NCBI RefSeq assembly: GCF_900102545.1
Contig: NZ_FNBN01000012.1
Coordinates: forward strand, 76,629-140,628
Origin: Chitinophaga filiformis
GTDB lineage: Bacteria > Bacteroidota > Bacteroidia > Chitinophagales > Chitinophagaceae
Direction of reading: 5' to 3'
DNA: 64,000 nt
Positions 25,523-36,210 of this stretch are shown one piece after another. The first letter of the stretch is position 1. Every line of letters begins with the position of its first letter. A model generated the notes under the pieces. That model made no database searches. It had not been told where the DNA came from and was given only the letters and a program-made list of their open reading frames with translations. The position numbers and the translations under genes are program-made.

Positions 25523-27154
25523 ATGAAACTCTTTATGAAAATATATAGCCGGTTATTACTAATTACGCTGATGTCATTGAGTATGACTTCTGGCTTAAAA
25601 GGCCAGGTAACTTCCGCTACGTGTGAGTCGCTGAAGCCGCTATTCGACTACCTGATCACCTCACAAAGGTTATTCACAAAAGCATCAGATGGTATGACCT
25701 TAGCTGCTATCCTGGAAGATGCAAGAGATGCAGGATACAGTGTCTCGTATACACAGAGTGCGATCCTCTCCCGCAATATAAACGGCGCCTTCTATGCTAA
25801 GACACAGGCAACCAATGCTGCTGTTTATCAGGCACAGATAGGCGATTGTATAGTATCACTAAGGGCCGTCAGCGGTAACGTAGCTTTCTATAATCTGCGG
25901 AGTGATGCATGTGGTACTGATGGAACAGTCACTTATCATCTGAATGGCGGTTCCACATTAGTTGCCCGTTTGCAGGTGGATTCCTGTGCGACTTGTACTA
26001 TGGTGACCACCAGCGCTTGTTTTAGTACCATAACAGGAGGTGCTGTGAATCCATATTTATATGGATTGGCAGGAAATTGGCGACCATCCAGTTCATACGT
26101 CTACTACAGTGACCGGAGTGAAACATCCCTGACTGAAGATGTATCCTTACGCAGGGCAGGCACTATCCGTAGTTTTTCTTCCTTCTGGAAGTTTGACAGC
26201 AATACCCTTAAAATGGTGAACGATACAACGAAGTGGGTCTGGAACAGTCAGCTGACTTTGGTGAACCGTAAAGGGGCTGAATTGGAAAACAAAGATCCCC
26301 TGGGACGTTATAATGCCGGTTTGTATGGTTATGATGATGCATTGCCGGTAGCAGTAGCCCAGAACGCCAGATACAGGGAGATTGCCTATGAAGGATTTGA
26401 AGATTATGATTTTGGAGGAAATCCCTGCGATGCAGCATGCGCTGTACCAAGAAGCTTCGACTTCTCTTTTTACAGAACCAAGTTTGACACGACCGAGCAA
26501 CATACGGGAAAGTTCAGTCTGCGGGTGGATACAAGTGCCGGTATCACCGCTGGAATAACAGGTACAGCAGATGGCGGATTTGGTCTTGCATTTAACAAAG
26601 GCCAGACAAGCTGCGATACTTCTATCTATGGCCTGGCTTCTATAAGTACTGATACCAGCGCACTATTACCTTCTTTTTCTCCTATAGCAGGTAAGACGAT
26701 TGTAGTGAGTGCCTGGGTAAAGGAATCCCAGGACTGCCAGGGTACTGCCTATGCGGGTAACAGGTTCGCTATACTGATAAAACAACCGGGCGATAGCAGC
26801 ACTATCATCGCTCAGCCTAAGGGGGCTATTATTGAAGGATGGCAGCGTTACGAAGAAGTGGTGTCTGTGCCGGAAGATGCTACCTCCATATCCATCGTTA
26901 TGCAGGCGATAGCAGGGCATGCAGTATACTTTGACGATATCAGGATACATCCTTACAATGCCAATATGAAGTCGTACGTATACAACCCTTCAGATCTGCG
27001 CCTGATGGCAGAACTGGATGAGAACAACTACGCGACCTTTTATGAATATGATGATGATGGTACACTCATTCGCCTGAAGAAAGAAACGGAACGGGGTGTT
27101 AAAACCATTACCGAAACGAGGAGTGCACTTTTAAAAGAAAACACTGACAGATGA
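25523..27154 (+). CDS. secreted companion protein of RHS locus
   Basis: 543 residues from the ATG at 25523, which gives a proper signal peptide (MKLFMKIYSRLLLITLMSLS, cleavage near GLKGQ). An upstream in-frame extension would overlap the previous gene and is not used. Residues ~290-475 look like a carbohydrate-binding-type jelly roll (HTGKFSLRVDTSAG, IIEGWQRYEEVVSVPEDA, AVYFDDIRIHPYN). The C-terminus ends in YD-type strands (LMAELDENNYATFYEYDDDG, TLIRLKKETERG), which are typical of proteins before RHS genes in Bacteroidota. Its stop overlaps the ATG of the RHS gene (ATGA), so translation is probably coupled. Confidence 0.8.
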   Translation: MKLFMKIYSRLLLITLMSLSMTSGLKGQVTSATCESLKPLFDYLITSQRLFTKASDGMTLAAILEDARDAGYSVSYTQSAILSRNINGAFYAKTQATNAAVYQAQIGDCIVSLRAVSGNVAFYNLRSDACGTDGTVTYHLNGGSTLVARLQVDSCATCTMVTTSACFSTITGGAVNPYLYGLAGNWRPSSSYVYYSDRSETSLTEDVSLRRAGTIRSFSSFWKFDSNTLKMVNDTTKWVWNSQLTLVNRKGAELENKDPLGRYNAGLYGYDDALPVAVAQNARYREIAYEGFEDYDFGGNPCDAACAVPRSFDFSFYRTKFDTTEQHTGKFSLRVDTSAGITAGITGTADGGFGLAFNKGQTSCDTSIYGLASISTDTSALLPSFSPIAGKTIVVSAWVKESQDCQGTAYAGNRFAILIKQPGDSSTIIAQPKGAIIEGWQRYEEVVSVPEDATSISIVMQAIAGHAVYFDDIRIHPYNANMKSYVYNPSDLRLMAELDENNYATFYEYDDDGTLIRLKKETERGVKTITETRSALLKENTDR

Positions 27155-30100
27155 GACCATTTTTATTATCCCTGAATCATATGAAATCTTTGGTACTGGC
27201 CTGCCTGTTGCTGATGATGGCCATTGCTGGTCAGGCACAGTCTATGATCTCACTGAAGCAGACACTGAGCGGCAGCAGAGGACAGATAGCCAAAGACTCT
27301 GTTGCTACAGTAACAGATAGCCTGTATTTCAATCCGGCGATACTCAATTCGCTGGATACACCTTATAAAGTGCGGAACATCATCACGTTTAAGATCAACG
27401 AGTATGTGGCTATAAATTTACCTCCTACATTCACTGCCGATGTTGCTATCAGGATCATTTACACAAGACCTGATCTTCAACTGGATTCTGTGGACAGGAC
27501 TTTATCTATCAACTATGTAGATACCAGTACTTACAGAAGCAAAAGCAGCTTTGTGTTTAATAATGCGCACCAGGTAACGGTACGCGTGCTCAGCCTGACT
27601 ACGACGGGCACTACAGACTTTAAACCTGCTTTAGCGCTTGACAATGAAATGCAGGTATACCCGGTATATAAACTATCCTGCACGGATAATGCGGTGAAAA
27701 GTTTCACATCCATTCAGCTTTCCGAATTTAACGATGCCGATGAACTTATGGTTAGCTGGCCAACCGTGATTGGTGCGGATGTCTATGACCTTGAGTGGGC
27801 CTATATCGATTCAAGTGCATTAAGGGTAAACAGATACGGAAACCCTATCAATACGGCACTGATATTTAAGAATAATGCCTCCCGTGTAACAGTCCGCGGA
27901 GGTAGCTATAATATTCCATTACTGTATGATCAGGAAGGTGCGCTTTATTGCAGGGTAAGAGCGGTGCAGGAAAGAGAGCATAATGTACGTATAGAGACCG
28001 CATGGAGTTCAGCTTTCCCCGGCGGACTAGGTAGTTACTCATATGGCGGTCACCAGGTAGCGCTGAACTGGCAGGCAACTACCAGCTTTGCAGAAGAAGG
28101 TAAACGTAAATCTGTTGTGCAGTATTATGATGGTAGTCTGAGAAGCCGGCAAACAGTAACAAAGGACAATTCGACCAATACTACGATCGTAGGGGAGACT
28201 TTCTATGATTATCAGGGTAGACCTACGATACAGGTGATGCCTTCGCCTACTTTAAGTGGTATCATCAAATATTCACCAGGATTCAATACAGGGATTAATA
28301 GTCCGGAGTACGACAAGGGCCAGTATGATACATTACCTTCTCCTGCGAACTTCCTGACGGCGAGTGCCAAACCGATGTCAACCGCCAGTGGTGCTAACCA
28401 GTATTATTCTCCGAATAATCCTGATACATCAGATTTTAACAAGTTCATTCCTGATGCGGAAGGATACGCTTTCACAGAGACTGTGTATACCCAGGATAAC
28501 ACAGGAAGGATCAGTCGCCAGGGTGGCGTAGGACCAGTATTCAGAATCGGCAGCAATCATGAAACGGAATACTACTATGGTTCTCCGGGAGTAAACGACC
28601 TGGATGCTCTCTTCGGTACAGATGCAGGCGATAGGACGCACTATTTTAAGAACATGGTCCAGGATGCGAACGGACAGTATGCTGTAAGCTATGTCGATAT
28701 GCATGGCCGTACGGTAGCTACTGCGCTCGCCGGCAGACCGGATAGCGCTAGTCTGTCTGACTTATCTTCTTATAGTGAGCAGAGTGTTACCGATACCTTG
28801 TCTACTAGGAATAGTAATATCATCAAGGACCTGACATTGGAAAACAGGCAGAGTCAGCTGGTGGCGATAGATGGTGACTACACTTTTAATTATCAGCTGA
28901 AGGCGCCTGCAATTAAACTGAACGGTTGCCAGGGACAGATATGCTTCAATGGTCTTTATGATCTTGAGATAAAGATTACTGATGATGCTTACAACCAACG
29001 TTTAGGAGGTAAGCCTTTTGATACGGTATTCCACAACTATAACCTGGATAGTATAAAGGCTGATTGCAGTATTCAACCGAGGGATTTCAATGTCAGCTTT
29101 ACAGTACACCTGCTTAAAGGTAATTATGAGATCACCAAGCAGCTAACCATTAACCGTGAAGCACTGGAATACTACAGGGATAGCATTTTTCTGAAGCAGA
29201 ATACCTGCATCACCCTCGATCAGTTTATCCAGCAGCAACGTTCATTACTGGCGACTGCGCAATGTGTACCTGATTGTAAATCCTGCCGGGATAGCATTGG
29301 TACCTGGGCACAGTTCTGGGCTAAATATCCGGCGTTGATAGGGCAAGCGGTGGGAGATTCCGCCCTGTACAAGGCACAGGCATTATCTGACTATAATGAA
29401 GCTGTTGAGAACTGTGATGCTTTATGTAACAGCACCAGTGACGCTACAGATATCCGCAAAGCGATGCTGCTGGATGTGACCGCACCTTCAGGACAGTATG
29501 CCAATCCGGATGATAGTACAAACATTTATTCCATATTCTATCACAAGGATCTGGGTTACCTTCCTCCATACAGGCGTGATACCGTTTACTATATGAATGA
29601 GGCAGGTTTGCCTGATATGGTATATGATGACGAAGTACAGGCATATGTCAAACCGCAGCAGTTATCACCTAAAGCATTTGCCGCTAAGTTTAAGGATTCC
29701 TGGGCAGAGGCATTGCTAAAGTTCCATCCGGAGTATTATAAATACCTGGCCTTCCTGAAGCACAAGCCTAGCTATGACTGGGACAGGAAGATGGAGGCTG
29801 TTGATGATTATGTAACAGCGAGGGACAGTGGTTATCTGAATCCTGTAGCGGACACGAATTTTATTTTCACAGCGGTGCAGGCAAACAAAGACCCGCTGGC
29901 GGCAGAAAATTCTCTATGGAATACAAGACTCAGCCAGATCCTGACCAGCTACAATAACCAGATAGCACCGGGTAGTAACCTCTCTCTCTGGAGTGTAGCA
30001 ACTCTCAGTGTAAAATGTAAGGACGCAGTAAAGGATTGTTTCGACACCTATAGCACACCTGCAATGGCATTCAATGAGTCGTTATTATGTACAGGCGACC

Positions 30101-33100
30101 TTGATATGGCATGGAGAAGCTTCCGTCAGTCATATCTGGCGGCCAAGCATAATCTGCTGGATGCCGATATCTATAACGTCGGCGCTCCTGCAGGATATGC
30201 TATGGTGACTGCTGAGCAGCTGATTGCTATCGGGAAATATCCCCGTTTCAATACAGCAGCAGCTGCTTTATCGCAGAATGGTTTAGGCTATCTGAGTACT
30301 AACAAGACACAGAAAGAGTTAACAGACTCGCTGAATAAAGCGCTTGACACAGCATACGCGCAGAACTGTAATGCCTATGTGTCAACCTGGATGCAGCAGT
30401 TGGCTCCCTGTAAGTATGACTCTACTGCCTGGAAGCAGATCAAAATAAAACTGCTTGAGGTTTGTAAACAGGGATCGGATGTAGACCATCCGCTTGGCTC
30501 CAGCTCTGTAAAGCCATCCAGCAGTTATAAATACAAGAGTTTCCAGGATGTGTTGAATGAATACAACGCAGCTAATCATATTGATAGTCCGTGGACATGC
30601 AACGCTTATCTGATCACGGCTCCTGCTCCATATGACAAGCAGCCTGCTTATGGAGATAAGAAAACGTATACTGGGCCGACGGATTGCGAGTGTAACCAGT
30701 TACGCACTTTACAGACAGAGTACAATGTCCGTAAGAACAGCAGTGACTCCACATTAGCAAGCTATCTGAACCGGACGAGAGGTACAGCACTTTTACAGTC
30801 GGATCTCCAGGTATTACTGGATGCATGTAGTGCATCAGGCGGTAGCTGTACTTATCTGTCTCAGCCAGTGGAAATCCCTGTGTTGATGCAATGTAATGTT
30901 GCACCGGCGTGTGTTTCCTGCACTGAAGTAAAACAGGCATACGACGCCTTTAAGGCTAAGTTCCCGGGTGTTACACCGATGGAGCAGGAGACTGATTCTC
31001 TGCAGCAGTTGAAGAATCAGCTGTTCGCTGCTTATATGAATAATCGTCTTGGATTTGGTAAGCAGGCATGGGAATACCTTGTATTTATGGATACCTGTGC
31101 GCTGTATACAACTAAGGATAGTACAGTTTGTAAAACTGGTAATAAGCTTTATCATACTTATGAGGAATGGCTGGGGAGGAGCGTAGTTATCGCTGATATA
31201 GTCAGTACACCGGATAATGGTTATCTCCTGGCGGGCTCCCTGAAGGGAATGGTAGATACTACTTCGGACAGTACTATTTATACATCAAGGGTTAGTGATA
31301 CTTCTAATTTATCTGTGGGACCCGTAACGCCCGTAGTGCAGCGGGATAGTCTCGCTCTCCTGCTGAAAGTGAACCAGTATGGGGACGTGCAATGGGCAAA
31401 ACATTATGGCTTCGGCTCTGATAACTACTTTACTAAGGTAAGAACAACCAGGGAAGGAGGATATGTAGCCATCGGCTCGGTGCAAAGTGTAGGACGTGAC
31501 AGTTCTGCGGTGCTTATCGTGAAGACTAACGGATCCGGAAGTGTGCAATGGAGCCGGAAAATTGGATTAAGTACGGCGAATGGTGAGACCGGATGGGACA
31601 TTATCCAGACAAGCGATGGCGGCTATGCTTTTGCCGGAAGGACGAACACTAACTACGTAGACAGTACTGGCGACTGGTTAGTAGGTGCAATAGATGCCAA
31701 CGGATATGGCAGGTGGCTGAAACAACTGGGTAATGGTAGCATTGATGAGGTGTATTCAATGTTCGAGGACCATGACACATTGGTAGTGTTAGGTAGCACA
31801 TTCCTGGTACATAGCGGTGGGTGGCGTGACTATGACGTTGTGATCGCTAAATTGAATAAGAATACGGGTGTTACGAGCAAAACATTCAGGTATGACTTTG
31901 GAAGTGCGCCGGGAACAAATAATAACTATCCGAATATTGTTCAGAAGACGACTTATGGGTTCCTGTTCAATGTTACAAACGGCGTCGGGAAATCGGCGAG
32001 AAGTGGCATTGTTGGTGTTACTAATAATGGAGATATCCTTACTTCCCGTCAGTTGTCGAGCCCATTGGACACAATTATTGCCCAGGGAATGCCGATGATT
32101 GGATCTGCTAATGGTATTCTTGCGATACAGAACGTACTTACCCAGCCTAAGAACATATTTGCATTTAATAAGATCAATACTGATACTACACTTGCCTGGT
32201 CTGATCTGATAAGATTAGATAGTTCGTCTTTTCTGAATGATGTGCTGGAAAGACCTGATGGTGGGTATGTTGCAGGAGGAACCTACGGTACACGCGGATT
32301 ACTTGTATATACGCCGGTTTCCGGAAGGCTGACCTGCGGTAAGTCTACGCTGAACAGTACCTTTACCACGCTTAGGGGAACGCCCAACAAGAATAGTCCG
32401 ATGGGTATAGACATGGCGAGAAATATAGATAGCGCTTTATTGCCTGTTACTATTCAGCCTGTTGATCTTTCGATATATGAAGTGGGGATTGGCTGTTATG
32501 ATAGTGACAGCTGTTATAAGATTCGTGGAGGCCCTTTATTATGTGGCAATTCAAATGCGATATTCCGTGGCTATACTGACAGCACAAACAATTGTTCCGA
32601 TAATGAATACTTTGCAGTCAGCAAGGGAACGGAGCTCTATAATGCATACGTAGATTCGCTGAAAACAAGTTTTGGTAATACCTATGCTGACAGTTGTATG
32701 CAGGCCGGTCAGAAGGAAGCCTATACCCTGACATACAATATCAGCGAATACCATTACACCTTATATTATTATGATCAGGCAGGAAACCTTGTTAAGACTG
32801 TTCCTCCCGCTGGTGTAGTGGTGGATCGTTCGGCCTCCTGGGCCAGTCGTGTAAGAGCGGCGAGAGCAGCCGGAACTGACCTGACGCCAGCGCATACCAT
32901 GGTAACCAAATACCGGTACAATACGTTGAACCAGGTAGTTGCACAGCGTACGCCTGATGCCGGCGATAGTAAGTTCTGGTACGATAGGCTAGGCAGATTA
33001 GCGGTTTCCCAAAATGCAAAACAACAACCTTTAGCAGCGTACAGCTATACCCAATATGATCCATTAGGGCGAATTACAGAAGTTGGGGAGATTTCCAGCA

Positions 33101-35706
33101 GTACTGCGATGGATAATGCGTTGAGCAGAAGTCCGGGCAGCCTGGCTGGATGGTTTACAAACTCGGCCAATAGCCGTACGCAGATCACTGTGACGACTTA
33201 TGACATTGCTAATAGTTTCATTGCTGGCTACTTATCACCTGTAAACTTACGCAACAGGGTGGCCTGGACAGCGTTATATGATTCCGCACCTGAGCAGATT
33301 GCCGGTGGTTATGCAGCTGCTACTTTCTATAGTTATGACATTCATGGAAATGTTGATACCCTGTTACAGGATTACAAGAAGGGTAGTATGGCAGCTGCCA
33401 GCAATCGGTTCAAGAAGATTGTATACAGGTATGATCTCATCAGTGGTAAGGTAAATCATGTGGCATATCAGCCAGGAATGCCGGATGCTTTTTATCATCG
33501 TTACAGCTATGATGCAGAAAACCGCCTGACGAATGTTGAGACCAGCAGTGATAGTGTGTATTGGGAGAATGATGCGTTTTACCAGTACTATAAGCATGGG
33601 CCGTTGGCGCGTGCTGTGATTGGGCAGCAACAGGTGCAGGGGATGGATTATGCTTATACATTACAGGGCTGGTTAAAAGGTGTCAATAGTACCGCTGTAG
33701 GTACTGGGTTTGATATGGGGCATGATGGAAGTGGTACCGGCAGAGACGTCTTTGGATTTGCCTTGCATTATTATGGTGATAGGGATTATAAGCCCCTGAG
33801 TCAAGGATTGAATCCTTTTGCTCCGGTGGGTAATACAGGGTTTAAACCACTGTTTAATGGGAATATAGGCGCTATTAGTCAGTCTATTCCTTCATTGGGT
33901 ACTCCACTGCAGTATGCATATAATTATGACGTTTTGAACCGTCTGAAGGGCATGCAGGTGAGTAGGGGGCTGGATTCTCTTGCTAACAAATGGACGCCGG
34001 TAAATCTGCCTGATTTTAAAGAGGATATTAGTTATGATCCAAATGGTAATATCCTGAATTATAACAGGGCGGGCAATAATACCTTCGCCGGTAAGCAGCT
34101 GCCAATGGATAGTCTTACCTATAAGTATACAGATGGAACGAATAGGCTTTCTTATGTGCAGGATGCAGTATCTTCTTCTAAATACGATGTTGATATTGAT
34201 AACCAATTGAAAGATAACTATCAATATGATGGTATCGGTAATTTGATTAGGGATTCAGTTGCTGGTATAACAGCTATCGACTGGACTGTGTATGGAAAGA
34301 TCAAAAGCATCAACAAGAACGGTACGCTCATTAATTACACCTACGATGTAGCTGGTAACCGCATCAGCAAAAGTGTGAATGGTGTTGAAACCTGGTATGT
34401 AAGAGATGCTACCGGGAATGTGATGGCTGTTTATGAGAACGGAAATCCTGGCGTTAACGGCGGCAAATTGTCAAGGTCTGAAACACATCTCTATGGTTCC
34501 AGCCGTTTAGGCGTTAATTCATTGGTTACCAATTTGGAGGATGCACAGCCATCTACAGCGGTAAATTTACCGGGGTTAGATTCAGGTATAAATATTAATT
34601 TCATACGAGGTAATAAGGTCTTTGAATTAAGTAACCATTTGGGGAATGTACTGGCGACTGTGAGTGATAAGAGGAGGCTGCAAAGTGGGTCGTGGTTTAA
34701 GGCGGATGTTAGGTCGGCGCAGGAGTATTATCCGTTTGGGATGATGATGGTGGGGAGGAGTTTTAATGCGGGAGGTTATCGCTATGGGTTTAATGGGAAG
34801 GAGAATGATAATGAGGTGAAGGGCGAGGGGAATCAGCAGGATTATGGGATGCGGGTGTATGATCCGAGGTTAGGGAAGTTTTTAAGTGTGGATCCGTTGA
34901 CGAAACAGTACCCATGGTACACACCATATCAATTTGCAGGTAATAAACCGATATGGGCAATTGATCTCGATGGCGCTGAAGAGGATTTTCCAGGTTCGCC
35001 TGGATATATGGGTACGAAAATTGGACGTGAGACAGCTTTCGGAATAAAGAAAGGTTTTAGAAACGCCCAGTTATTTGTACGGCAGTTATTCGGCGATATT
35101 AAAGAAGGTCAGAAAATAAGGGCCGTAATAGTAAGAGATGACTATGATTTGCCCTATAAATTGGAGGACGTCGATGTTAGCGAGAGAACTACCTCTGAAA
35201 AGATATGGGCTACCGTAGATGACGTTGTTTCTATAGCGTCTGTTTATACTGGTAGATCTATAGCTCCAGGTGCTGCTCCAATGATGGCCCAAGCTAAAGG
35301 TATGGCAGGATGGGCAAAGGGTGTACTTAAGATGTCAGACGGTTTTTTTCACACTCGCACTGGTTTAAAACTAGGACAAGGTAGCGTTCATCTTAATCGG
35401 TTTACTCACTATTTAGCTCACGCGGTTGATGATCTTACAAAAATGAAACATGGAGTTTTTCAGTTAGGCAAAAATGAAACTGTAGTTGGCTTGCTAGATG
35501 ATGCATGGAAAATGGTGAAAGAAGGCGCAAAAAATGTGACGTCTTCGGTTGGGACAAATGGAAATATTAGTTACGTGGTTGATATGGGACGAAAAATTGG
35601 TTATGAAGGCGGTTACCTAGGAACAAAAGCAGCCTTAAATAAAGTTCAAATTGTAATAAAAAAGGGTACAGTCGATGAGCTTGTGACTGGCTTTCCTGTA
35701 AAATAG
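27151..35706 (+). CDS. RHS repeat polymorphic toxin-type protein with BECR-like tip
   Basis: A 2851-residue protein beginning with a signal peptide (HMKSLVLACLLLMMAIAGQA). Residues ~300-420 carry the opening module of Bacteroidota RHS proteins (VQYYDGSLRSRQTVTK, ETFYDYQGRPTIQ). About 1344-1730 is a beta-propeller-like insert with repeats such as SDGGYAFAGRT. From ~1858 come YD repeats (YTLYYYDQAGNLVKTVPPAG), and about 2496-2610 is the RHS-associated core (HLGNVLATVSD, YRYGFNGKENDNEVKGEG, LGKFLSVDPLT, AIDLDGAE). The last ~240 residues are a unique tip whose end (VDMGRKIGYEGGYLGTKAAL then VTGFPVK) resembles BECR-fold RNase toxins, a tentative call. The putative immunity gene follows after 10 bp. 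Confidence 0.88.
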   Translation: MRPFLLSLNHMKSLVLACLLLMMAIAGQAQSMISLKQTLSGSRGQIAKDSVATVTDSLYFNPAILNSLDTPYKVRNIITFKINEYVAINLPPTFTADVAIRIIYTRPDLQLDSVDRTLSINYVDTSTYRSKSSFVFNNAHQVTVRVLSLTTTGTTDFKPALALDNEMQVYPVYKLSCTDNAVKSFTSIQLSEFNDADELMVSWPTVIGADVYDLEWAYIDSSALRVNRYGNPINTALIFKNNASRVTVRGGSYNIPLLYDQEGALYCRVRAVQEREHNVRIETAWSSAFPGGLGSYSYGGHQVALNWQATTSFAEEGKRKSVVQYYDGSLRSRQTVTKDNSTNTTIVGETFYDYQGRPTIQVMPSPTLSGIIKYSPGFNTGINSPEYDKGQYDTLPSPANFLTASAKPMSTASGANQYYSPNNPDTSDFNKFIPDAEGYAFTETVYTQDNTGRISRQGGVGPVFRIGSNHETEYYYGSPGVNDLDALFGTDAGDRTHYFKNMVQDANGQYAVSYVDMHGRTVATALAGRPDSASLSDLSSYSEQSVTDTLSTRNSNIIKDLTLENRQSQLVAIDGDYTFNYQLKAPAIKLNGCQGQICFNGLYDLEIKITDDAYNQRLGGKPFDTVFHNYNLDSIKADCSIQPRDFNVSFTVHLLKGNYEITKQLTINREALEYYRDSIFLKQNTCITLDQFIQQQRSLLATAQCVPDCKSCRDSIGTWAQFWAKYPALIGQAVGDSALYKAQALSDYNEAVENCDALCNSTSDATDIRKAMLLDVTAPSGQYANPDDSTNIYSIFYHKDLGYLPPYRRDTVYYMNEAGLPDMVYDDEVQAYVKPQQLSPKAFAAKFKDSWAEALLKFHPEYYKYLAFLKHKPSYDWDRKMEAVDDYVTARDSGYLNPVADTNFIFTAVQANKDPLAAENSLWNTRLSQILTSYNNQIAPGSNLSLWSVATLSVKCKDAVKDCFDTYSTPAMAFNESLLCTGDLDMAWRSFRQSYLAAKHNLLDADIYNVGAPAGYAMVTAEQLIAIGKYPRFNTAAAALSQNGLGYLSTNKTQKELTDSLNKALDTAYAQNCNAYVSTWMQQLAPCKYDSTAWKQIKIKLLEVCKQGSDVDHPLGSSSVKPSSSYKYKSFQDVLNEYNAANHIDSPWTCNAYLITAPAPYDKQPAYGDKKTYTGPTDCECNQLRTLQTEYNVRKNSSDSTLASYLNRTRGTALLQSDLQVLLDACSASGGSCTYLSQPVEIPVLMQCNVAPACVSCTEVKQAYDAFKAKFPGVTPMEQETDSLQQLKNQLFAAYMNNRLGFGKQAWEYLVFMDTCALYTTKDSTVCKTGNKLYHTYEEWLGRSVVIADIVSTPDNGYLLAGSLKGMVDTTSDSTIYTSRVSDTSNLSVGPVTPVVQRDSLALLLKVNQYGDVQWAKHYGFGSDNYFTKVRTTREGGYVAIGSVQSVGRDSSAVLIVKTNGSGSVQWSRKIGLSTANGETGWDIIQTSDGGYAFAGRTNTNYVDSTGDWLVGAIDANGYGRWLKQLGNGSIDEVYSMFEDHDTLVVLGSTFLVHSGGWRDYDVVIAKLNKNTGVTSKTFRYDFGSAPGTNNNYPNIVQKTTYGFLFNVTNGVGKSARSGIVGVTNNGDILTSRQLSSPLDTIIAQGMPMIGSANGILAIQNVLTQPKNIFAFNKINTDTTLAWSDLIRLDSSSFLNDVLERPDGGYVAGGTYGTRGLLVYTPVSGRLTCGKSTLNSTFTTLRGTPNKNSPMGIDMARNIDSALLPVTIQPVDLSIYEVGIGCYDSDSCYKIRGGPLLCGNSNAIFRGYTDSTNNCSDNEYFAVSKGTELYNAYVDSLKTSFGNTYADSCMQAGQKEAYTLTYNISEYHYTLYYYDQAGNLVKTVPPAGVVVDRSASWASRVRAARAAGTDLTPAHTMVTKYRYNTLNQVVAQRTPDAGDSKFWYDRLGRLAVSQNAKQQPLAAYSYTQYDPLGRITEVGEISSSTAMDNALSRSPGSLAGWFTNSANSRTQITVTTYDIANSFIAGYLSPVNLRNRVAWTALYDSAPEQIAGGYAAATFYSYDIHGNVDTLLQDYKKGSMAAASNRFKKIVYRYDLISGKVNHVAYQPGMPDAFYHRYSYDAENRLTNVETSSDSVYWENDAFYQYYKHGPLARAVIGQQQVQGMDYAYTLQGWLKGVNSTAVGTGFDMGHDGSGTGRDVFGFALHYYGDRDYKPLSQGLNPFAPVGNTGFKPLFNGNIGAISQSIPSLGTPLQYAYNYDVLNRLKGMQVSRGLDSLANKWTPVNLPDFKEDISYDPNGNILNYNRAGNNTFAGKQLPMDSLTYKYTDGTNRLSYVQDAVSSSKYDVDIDNQLKDNYQYDGIGNLIRDSVAGITAIDWTVYGKIKSINKNGTLINYTYDVAGNRISKSVNGVETWYVRDATGNVMAVYENGNPGVNGGKLSRSETHLYGSSRLGVNSLVTNLEDAQPSTAVNLPGLDSGININFIRGNKVFELSNHLGNVLATVSDKRRLQSGSWFKADVRSAQEYYPFGMMMVGRSFNAGGYRYGFNGKENDNEVKGEGNQQDYGMRVYDPRLGKFLSVDPLTKQYPWYTPYQFAGNKPIWAIDLDGAEEDFPGSPGYMGTKIGRETAFGIKKGFRNAQLFVRQLFGDIKEGQKIRAVIVRDDYDLPYKLEDVDVSERTTSEKIWATVDDVVSIASVYTGRSIAPGAAPMMAQAKGMAGWAKGVLKMSDGFFHTRTGLKLGQGSVHLNRFTHYLAHAVDDLTKMKHGVFQLGKNETVVGLLDDAWKMVKEGAKNVTSSVGTNGNISYVVDMGRKIGYEGGYLGTKAALNKVQIVIKKGTVDELVTGFPVK
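34777..34905 (+). repeat. conserved RHS-core recombination block, copy in full-length gene
   Basis: This 129-bp block of the RHS core is about 90% identical by eye to 38293-38421 and similar to 40082-40205. A shorter first part matches 36816-36834. It is purine- and GGG/AGG-rich on the plus strand, unlike the flanking toxin DNA. Its position just before every tip makes it the natural crossover site between the main gene and the orphan cassettes. Confidence 0.8.
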
Positions 35707-35716
35707 TATATATAGA

Positions 35717-36181
35717 ATGATTAAAATTTTTTTTAATTCTAAGTTAGATGAACGCCATAAGGATATAGCGGTTCAAATACCGGTATTAGGGATAGATGCA
35801 TATGTGGATTCATATTATCTGTCAATCGATAATTTTTTCATGCCTGGCGACGAAAGCCCTACAAAGATTAGCAATTGTTTAAGGCATATGATCGATTGTT
35901 GGCTAGATAGTTGTGAATTAGCCACTGTTGGTGATGTGTTGTATTTTGCGTATGACTTTTCAGATCAATATATTGGTCTGCTAAAAGTTTATTTGGAAAA
36001 TCCAGCTACCATAGTATTAAGTGGAGGGTATACTACAGCATTTTTGGGTTGCGATACAAGTCCTTATGAAATGCCTTTATTGTCATTGAAGGAAGATGAA
36101 TTTGAAATTTTAACAAATGAATTTAAAATGGAAAGAGAGGCATTCATTATACAAATGAAAAATATTCTCGAAATCCAATAG
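35717..36181 (+). CDS. putative immunity protein to the main RHS tip
   Basis: A 154-residue acidic protein without signal peptide or membrane segment, hence cytoplasmic (IKIFFNSKLDERHKD at the start, LLSLKEDEFEILTNEF near the end). No family was recognised. Position decides the call: it starts 10 bp after the toxin-tip gene, ends just before a perfect terminator, and has the A/T-rich base composition of the tip rather than of the RHS body. A cytoplasmic inhibitor fits a tip predicted to be an RNase. Confidence 0.6.
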   Translation: MIKIFFNSKLDERHKDIAVQIPVLGIDAYVDSYYLSIDNFFMPGDESPTKISNCLRHMIDCWLDSCELATVGDVLYFAYDFSDQYIGLLKVYLENPATIVLSGGYTTAFLGCDTSPYEMPLLSLKEDEFEILTNEFKMEREAFIIQMKNILEIQ

Positions 36182-36210
36182 GATTAAAGTGGTTAATCTG
36201 TTTTATAATA

